In this document: positions 1-4,768 of the stretch, piece by piece
Layout of the letters: each line of letters begins with the position of its first letter
Numbering within the stretch: the stretch's first letter is position 1
Assembly (NCBI GenBank): GCA_017520105.1
Contig: JAFWRL010000173.1
Coordinates: 1-8,334, forward strand
Source: Fibrobacter sp.
GTDB taxonomy: Bacteria > Fibrobacterota > Fibrobacteria > Fibrobacterales > Fibrobacteraceae
Reading direction: 5' to 3'
DNA: 8,334 bases
Translations under genes and position numbers: made by a program
Notes under the pieces: model-generated
The model's input: the letters and a program-made list of their open reading frames with translations, nothing else
The model's database searches: none
What the model was told of the DNA's origin: nothing

Positions 1-54
1 GACGAAAGAAATATAGTTAAGGAACAGTATCTGCAATTTGATCTGTGTAAGGCG

Positions 55-76
55 ATGCCGGCTCGGAGGCCGGCAT
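55..76. repeat. Short palindromic repeat downstream of nhaA (hairpin 1)
   Basis: Perfect 8-bp inverted repeat, ATGCCGGC (55-62) and GCCGGCAT (69-76), with a 6-nt loop, immediately followed by GACA. It lies about 95 bp beyond the nhaA stop. No T tract follows on either strand, so it is not a standard intrinsic terminator. It is nearly identical in design to the hairpin at 1597-1617, which suggests a dispersed intergenic repeat. Confidence 0.8.
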
Positions 77-103
77 GACATCTTTACGAGAAATAATGGT
101 TCC

Positions 104-143
104 CCTACGCTTCGCTTCGAGGATGACGGGTTCCAGGATGACG
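104..143. repeat. GGATGACG direct repeats and degenerate palindrome next to nhaA 3' end
   Basis: The 9-mer AGGATGACG occurs at 120-128 and again at 135-143. The sequence before the first copy (CCTACGCTTCGCTTCGAGG) resembles the loop and arms of the palindrome at 1644-1664, but only CCT/AGG can pair. It looks like a decayed member of the same intergenic repeat family. There is no coding potential tied to it. Confidence 0.55.
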
Positions 144-170
144 TTCCTAAAACCTAACTCCTACTTCCTA

Positions 171-1499
171 CTACTTCTCTTTCTTCGAGACGATGCTCAT
201 GTAGATGGTGCCGAGTATTGCAGCGCTGAAGCTTCCGAGGAGGATGCCGAGTTTTGCAGAATCCTTGTTCGCGCCGTCTTCAAAGGCAAGGCCAGCCACA
301 AACAGGGCCATCGTAAACCCGATACCGGCAAGCATGCCGCCACCCCACAGCACTTTCCAGGAGTAACTCGGCTTCTTGGAAACGCCAATCTTTACGGACA
401 AGAGGCTGAAGAGGAATATTCCTATCGGCTTACCGAAAATGAGGGCGAGCGCAACAGCGCCAAGCACGGGCACATCGAGACCGCCGAGCTTGATTTCGAC
501 ACCGGCATTTGCAAGCGCAAAAATCGGCATGATACCAAAGTTCACCCAAGGCACAAGCATCTTGTACAGGCGTTCCTGCAACGAAACACTTTCGCTTGCC
601 CCGCGCTTGAGCATCGTAAACACTTCGTACTGTTCATTGCGGTCCTTCGTCTCGCCCGAAAGCACATTGCCCACGCCTCTTGCGAACTGGGCCACCACGC
701 CTTTCGCCACCACGGCCTTAGCAGGCACGGAGAGGCCAAGGAGCACGCCCGCAATCGTCGGGTGCACACCGGACTTGACAAAGAACGCCCACACGGCAAC
801 ACCCGTGAAATGCAGCAACAGCATATTGCGCACGCCAATGCGGAAGAAAACATTGAACAAGGCGAGGAGCACAAAGGCCATTCCAAGAGCGCTAAAGTTG
901 ATGCCGTCGCCGCTCGGGTAGCCAATCGCAATCACGAGAATCGCACCGATATCGTCTGCAATCGCCAAGGTCAAAATCATCACGCGGAGCGCATGCGGCA
1001 CCTTCTTGCCCAAAATAGCCATGCAGCCGACCACGAACGCGATATCCGTCGCCGTAGGGATTCCCCAGCCGTGCGACGTTCCCGGAGGGCAAAGCGCCAA
1101 GTAAATCAAAGCGGGGAACAGCATACCGCCCGCCGCGGCGATAATCGGGAGGCTCGCCGCCTTCGGGTCGTGGAGTTCGCCGTAGGTCATTTCGCCTTTG
1201 ACTTCGAGCCCGATGTTGAAGAAGAATATCGTCATCAGCGCGTCGTTGATGAACCAGTGCAAATCGCCCGTGCCCACCCAGCTGCCAATCGTCACCACGA
1301 ACGGCAAATGCCAAAAGTGTTCATAGGATTCTGGAGAGAGGTTCGCCCAGATGAGGGCCGCAAGCGTCATAATGATAAGCACTATGCCGCCCGTCGTCTC
1401 CACCTTCATCAGGCGTTCAATCGGGGTGATAATCTTACGTACCGGGGTTTCCGGAAACATGTCTTCAATTTTATCGCTGCTAGTTACTCGTGCTGACAT
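171..1499 (-). CDS. nhaA: Na+/H+ antiporter NhaA
   Basis: Inner-membrane antiporter that expels Na+ (or Li+) in exchange for protons, serving pH and sodium homeostasis. The 442-residue product carries the family signatures in order. They are NDALMTIFFFNIGLEVK near residue 86, ATDIAF with the conserved Asp152 (E. coli Asp133), AIADDIGAI with the ion-binding pair Asp182/Asp183 (E. coli 163/164), SGVHPTIAGVLLGL near 243, ANAGV near 330, GKPIGI with Lys357 (E. coli Lys300) and GIGFTMALFVAGLAF near 392. About 12 hydrophobic segments are present. It is longer than E. coli NhaA (388 aa), mostly through a charged insertion of about 40 residues at 260-310, before the VPWVNFGIMPIFALANAG helix. I chose the ATG at 1499. 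A TTG at 1505 would add only two residues, and neither has a strong Shine-Dalgarno. The gene ends in two consecutive in-frame TAG codons. It appears monocistronic, with its own candidate promoter. Confidence 0.96.
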   Translation of the reverse strand: MSARVTSSDKIEDMFPETPVRKIITPIERLMKVETTGGIVLIIMTLAALIWANLSPESYEHFWHLPFVVTIGSWVGTGDLHWFINDALMTIFFFNIGLEVKGEMTYGELHDPKAASLPIIAAAGGMLFPALIYLALCPPGTSHGWGIPTATDIAFVVGCMAILGKKVPHALRVMILTLAIADDIGAILVIAIGYPSGDGINFSALGMAFVLLALFNVFFRIGVRNMLLLHFTGVAVWAFFVKSGVHPTIAGVLLGLSVPAKAVVAKGVVAQFARGVGNVLSGETKDRNEQYEVFTMLKRGASESVSLQERLYKMLVPWVNFGIMPIFALANAGVEIKLGGLDVPVLGAVALALIFGKPIGIFLFSLLSVKIGVSKKPSYSWKVLWGGGMLAGIGFTMALFVAGLAFEDGANKDSAKLGILLGSFSAAILGTIYMSIVSKKEK

Positions 1500-1564
1500 A
1501 TGCAATTCAATATAGATAAGTTTTCAAAAAAAAAATGCCGCCGTCATCATTTTTTCACATAATT

Positions 1565-1593
1565 ATGATAAACATAAAATAGCGGATTAACAA
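1565..1593 (-). promoter_or_regulatory. Candidate sigma-70-type promoter of nhaA
   Basis: On the minus strand TTGTTA (1588-1593) and TATCAT (1565-1570) are separated by 17 bp. The start would fall near 1558, leaving a leader of about 58 nt to the ATG at 1499. A second, poorer option is TATATT closer to the gene (about 1510-1515), which would place the A10/T10 tract in its -35 and spacer region. No operator or riboswitch is recognisable. Confidence 0.42.
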
Positions 1594-1596
1594 CCG

Positions 1597-1617
1597 ATCC
1601 CGGCACAAGGCCGGGAT
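1597..1617. repeat. Short palindromic repeat downstream of the membrane kinase (hairpin 2)
   Basis: Perfect 8-bp inverted repeat, ATCCCGGC (1597-1604) and GCCGGGAT (1610-1617), with a 5-nt loop, followed by GACA. It lies about 105 bp beyond the membrane kinase stop and just upstream of the candidate nhaA promoter. With no T tract it is a poor intrinsic terminator, though it could protect transcript 3' ends. It differs from hairpin 1 at one paired position, changed in both arms. Confidence 0.8.
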
Positions 1618-1710
1618 GACAATGTTATGAGAACCGTTACTGGATGCTTCGCTACGCTCAGCATGACGACACATGGAGGCCGGGATGACAAAAGCAAGGA
1701 CGGGATGACA
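1608..1710. repeat. Cluster of GGATGACA direct repeats (half-elements)
   Basis: The 15-mer AGGCCGGGATGACAA occurs exactly at 1608-1622 and 1677-1691, and its core CGGGATGACA recurs at 1701-1710. The first copy is the right arm of hairpin 2. The other two lack a matching left arm and so look like solitary half-elements. All are in the same orientation, between the 3' end of the membrane kinase gene and nhaA. Confidence 0.75.
1644..1664. repeat. Third palindrome, ATGCT/AGCAT
   Basis: A 5-bp inverted repeat, ATGCT (1644-1648) and AGCAT (1660-1664), encloses an 11-nt loop (TCGCTACGCTC) and is followed by GACG. The trailing GAC after the right arm matches hairpins 1 and 2, and the loop resembles the sequence at about 106-118. 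It appears to be a distinct subtype of the same repeat family. Confidence 0.55.
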
Positions 1711-1722
1711 ATACGGCGCAAA

Positions 1723-4700
1723 TTACAAGAACAGCGAGAGTACTTCTTTCAGTTTCTCGATGCTGACCGGTTTTGCGATGTGCTCGTTCATGCCGGCCTC
1801 AAAGGAGGCCTTGCGGTCTTCGTCAAAGGCGTTCGCGGTCATCGCGATAATCGGGATTCCGGCAACGTCCCTGTTAGCAAGAGCGCGGATTCGCTTTGTC
1901 GCCTCGTAACCGTCCATCACGGGCATACGGATGTCCATCAAAACGAGGTCAAACGGACGCGACGGAGCCTTCGACAGCATTTTCACGGCAACATCGCCGT
2001 CTTCCACGGCGGTCACGATAAATCCGCTGTCCTGGAGAATTTCCATCGTGATTTCGCGGTTGAGAATATTGTCTTCGACCAGAAGAATTTTCTTGCCGGC
2101 AAAACGAGAATCTTCCAACGTCTTCGACGACGCGGATCTTTCGCGTTCTTCGTTCGAATGCACCAACTTGAATTCGAAATTCATGATGACTTCGGTTCCG
2201 ACATTCTCACGGCTTGCGATTTCAATCTGGCCGCCCATCATTTCCACAGAGTTCTTCGTAATGGCAAGCCCAAGTCCCATACCGCGATTTTCACCCAACG
2301 CAGTCGATTCCTTCGCAAACGGTTCATAAACCGTCTTGAGGAATTCTTCACTCATGCCGATACCGTTATCCTTTATGCGGAATTCATACGCAGCGTAGCT
2401 CGACTTCGACAGAGGCGTTTCCCTGACACTCATCGAAACAGAACCGCCCTCGTTTGTAAACTTGACGGAGTTCGAAAGAATCTTCATCAAAGCCTGCTTT
2501 AGGCAATCGCGGTCGCAGACAACTTCTTCGTCCTTGATATCGGCATAATCGATTTCGAACTTAAGGTTCTTGGCTTGCAAATCCGGACGGACTTCGCGCT
2601 CGATTTCATGGATGATTTCAAACAAATGCGTAGGCGTTTCATGAATATCCACTTTTCCCGATTCTATGCGGCTCATGTCCAGGATATCGTTGATAATAGA
2701 AAGCAAGCGGCTAGAGCTTTGGTCTATCCTGACAAGGCAACTCCTGAGTCGTTCGCGATTATCCAGATGCGACAAGCCAAGAGACGTGAGGCCGATAATG
2801 GCGTTCAGCGGAGTTCGAATTTCATGGCTCATGCCATTGAGGAATTCCTTCTTTGCGTAGTTCGCCGCTTGAGCCGCCACCAACGCCTGACTCAAAGCTT
2901 CCGCCTGACTTTCCAGCTGTTCTTTCTGTTCGAGCTGCAAGCGGGTCGATTCATCGACGCTGATAAAGCCGGCCACAATCTTCTTTTGCTTATCGGTAGG
3001 TTTGCCCGCCATGACAAACTTGAGCTGCCAATATTCAACAGCCCCGTCGATAATCATCCTGTAGTTAACGTAATATGCGTTTTTCACGGACAGCTGATCC
3101 ATGACCACTTCGCGCTTTGTCATTTCCATGAACTTTTTACGGTCATCGGGATGCACAAGCGTATTGCCAATCAGCCTCAGACGGTCCGCAAAATTTCCGA
3201 CCTTCCGCCAATTGGGATTGTCCGCCCAGTTGTTCTTCTTGACATAGTAGAGGTGGTCTTCCTTCGTGGACGGATTGATAAAACTCACCAACGAAAATTC
3301 CTCAGATAGCCCGTTAATGACAGAAAGCCTTTCTCTTTCAGCTTCGATAGCGACCTTCTCGTCATTCACATCCTCGACGCCGATAATCACGTAACCCTGT
3401 CCCTTCGCATCGGCAAAGCCAATCAACGTATGGCGAATCCAGACCCAGTTGCCGTTGATAAAGCAACGCATATCGACAACTCGCCTTGTTTCGGATTTGC
3501 CCATGATATCAAGGAAAGCTTCCTTGTTGAACACCCTATGGCAAAGTTCCAAATCATCCTTGTGAATTTTCGTCAACTCGTCATCGTTCATGATGTCGTA
3601 TATAGAGGCGTTCAAATCAAAACGATTTGTTATTTCTTTGTACAAGTCATTTCTGGAATTGGAATACGCGACATACGAACCAGACTCCGGGTTCACATAG
3701 TAAATATTGATAAAGTTCTTGGATAGAAGCCCAAGAAGTTTCATCTGCATGTACCGTACTTTTCCGACATCGTCTAGCGCGGACCGCTCAGATTCAGCGG
3801 CAAAGCAGCGAATCGCCACTCGTCGCAAAAGAACAAAGTAAGCGACAAAGAAAAGGAACACGCCTATTCCAAAACAAATTAAAATAGTACGAACCCTGCG
3901 GATATCGCTCATCACATACGTGGCAGGAGATGTAATCACAATACTCCAGTTATCCACTTCCATCGGGCTATAGTAAACGCAATTCGTCTCTTCCCAGTAA
4001 TTCTCTATGCAAGTTTTCCCTTCCTTACCAGCAAGGATACTATCGACAACAGATGTAAATGTACCATCTTCGTTATCCTTTTCGCTCTTGATATCGAAAA
4101 TACTCTTCAACGAATCGTGTTCCGTATCCGCAACAAACCGGCCATCCTCGCGGTTGACCACATAAACAAACATCTTGCGGTCATATTCCTTTTCCGTACG
4201 CAAATACTGGTGAATAAGCCCTAGATTATAGCTCCAAAATACGACGGCGGCCGTTTTGCCCTGGTTCTTTACAGGAACAAAATGGTACAGGATTTTTTCA
4301 TTCGGGTTATCGCTTTCAAGATGAACAGCCACATGCGAGCCTGATGTGGCTTCCTTTTTGTAAGAAAGTCCCATCGCAGAAGCCTGCGCAACAGAACCGT
4401 CCGACAAAATCACCGTATCGCCCGGCAACAGGACATTTATTTTTATATCCTGCAAAAAGGAACGCATCTCGTCCAGTTTCGGACGCAAGCTATCAACCGA
4501 ATAATCCGTACGGTTTTCCAAGTTATTCGCCACGAACCGGAGCGTTCCACCGTAATGCAAATTGTTCATTATAAACTGATGCGATACGACCCTGGCATAC
4601 TCTTGAAGCTTGTTGAAGCATCCATTCTCGACAATCTTCAGAATTTTTTGGCAAGAAAACAAGAAAGCCAAAGCGGCAACGACAACAAGAACCACCGCAA

Positions 4701-4761
4701 AAATAAAGTGATCCCGGTGCATCACTTTTGCGTTTTGGACACCTTCAATATTCTTAATCAT
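1723..4761 (-). CDS. Membrane-bound hybrid sensor histidine kinase / response regulator (Cache-PAS-PAS-HisKA-HATPase-REC)
   Basis: Senses an unidentified extracytoplasmic signal, autophosphorylates on His and passes phosphate to its own receiver. In the 1012 residues, TM1 spans about 18-37 and a periplasmic region about 40-288. That region ends in a Cache-like strand pattern (YYSPMEVDNWSIVITSP, about 263-279). TM2 spans about 292-312. Two PAS-like modules follow at about 345-470 and 485-605, then a coiled-coil linker at 605-640. HisKA has phospho-acceptor His646 in SHEIRTP. The ATPase domain has N box Asn764, G1 DNGIGM at 798-803, F box YEPF and G2 GMGLGL at 827-832. The C-terminal receiver has Glu896/Asp897, phospho-acceptor Asp943, Thr975 and Lys997. 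No HAMP, Hpt or DNA-binding domain is visible, so an external Hpt or regulator is implied. It starts 7 nt after the upstream kinase stop, indicating cotranscription. The specific signal cannot be read from sequence. Confidence 0.95.
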   Translation of the reverse strand: MIKNIEGVQNAKVMHRDHFIFAVVLVVVAALAFLFSCQKILKIVENGCFNKLQEYARVVSHQFIMNNLHYGGTLRFVANNLENRTDYSVDSLRPKLDEMRSFLQDIKINVLLPGDTVILSDGSVAQASAMGLSYKKEATSGSHVAVHLESDNPNEKILYHFVPVKNQGKTAAVVFWSYNLGLIHQYLRTEKEYDRKMFVYVVNREDGRFVADTEHDSLKSIFDIKSEKDNEDGTFTSVVDSILAGKEGKTCIENYWEETNCVYYSPMEVDNWSIVITSPATYVMSDIRRVRTILICFGIGVFLFFVAYFVLLRRVAIRCFAAESERSALDDVGKVRYMQMKLLGLLSKNFINIYYVNPESGSYVAYSNSRNDLYKEITNRFDLNASIYDIMNDDELTKIHKDDLELCHRVFNKEAFLDIMGKSETRRVVDMRCFINGNWVWIRHTLIGFADAKGQGYVIIGVEDVNDEKVAIEAERERLSVINGLSEEFSLVSFINPSTKEDHLYYVKKNNWADNPNWRKVGNFADRLRLIGNTLVHPDDRKKFMEMTKREVVMDQLSVKNAYYVNYRMIIDGAVEYWQLKFVMAGKPTDKQKKIVAGFISVDESTRLQLEQKEQLESQAEALSQALVAAQAANYAKKEFLNGMSHEIRTPLNAIIGLTSLGLSHLDNRERLRSCLVRIDQSSSRLLSIINDILDMSRIESGKVDIHETPTHLFEIIHEIEREVRPDLQAKNLKFEIDYADIKDEEVVCDRDCLKQALMKILSNSVKFTNEGGSVSMSVRETPLSKSSYAAYEFRIKDNGIGMSEEFLKTVYEPFAKESTALGENRGMGLGLAITKNSVEMMGGQIEIASRENVGTEVIMNFEFKLVHSNEERERSASSKTLEDSRFAGKKILLVEDNILNREITMEILQDSGFIVTAVEDGDVAVKMLSKAPSRPFDLVLMDIRMPVMDGYEATKRIRALANRDVAGIPIIAMTANAFDEDRKASFEAGMNEHIAKPVSIEKLKEVLSLFL

Positions 4762-4768
4762 TCATCCA

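Noticed and set aside
75..1496. A 473-codon open frame on the plus strand opposite nhaA
   Set aside because: It is fully antisense to a clear NhaA. Its product is rich in His, Arg and Glu with no recognisable domain, and its start lies inside hairpin 1. Codon bias on the coding strand explains the lack of stops.
1526..1560. T10 tract on the minus strand as a terminator or attenuator before nhaA
   Set aside because: The preceding GC-rich bases (GACGGCGGCA) cannot form a stable self-paired stem, so there is no supported hairpin.
1597..1617. Hairpin 2 as the intrinsic terminator of the kinase operon
   Set aside because: The stem is good, but no T tract follows on the minus strand, so it does not fit a rho-independent terminator. 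It is better treated as a repeat.
1608..1710. CRISPR array
   Set aside because: Repeats are only 10-15 bp, irregularly spaced (69 and then about 20 bp apart), and no cas genes are present.
1723..4761. Kinase genes as parts of a defence or other novel system
   Set aside because: Both are standard hybrid two-component kinases with intact catalytic residues. No nuclease, toxin, reverse transcriptase or other effector is encoded in the window.
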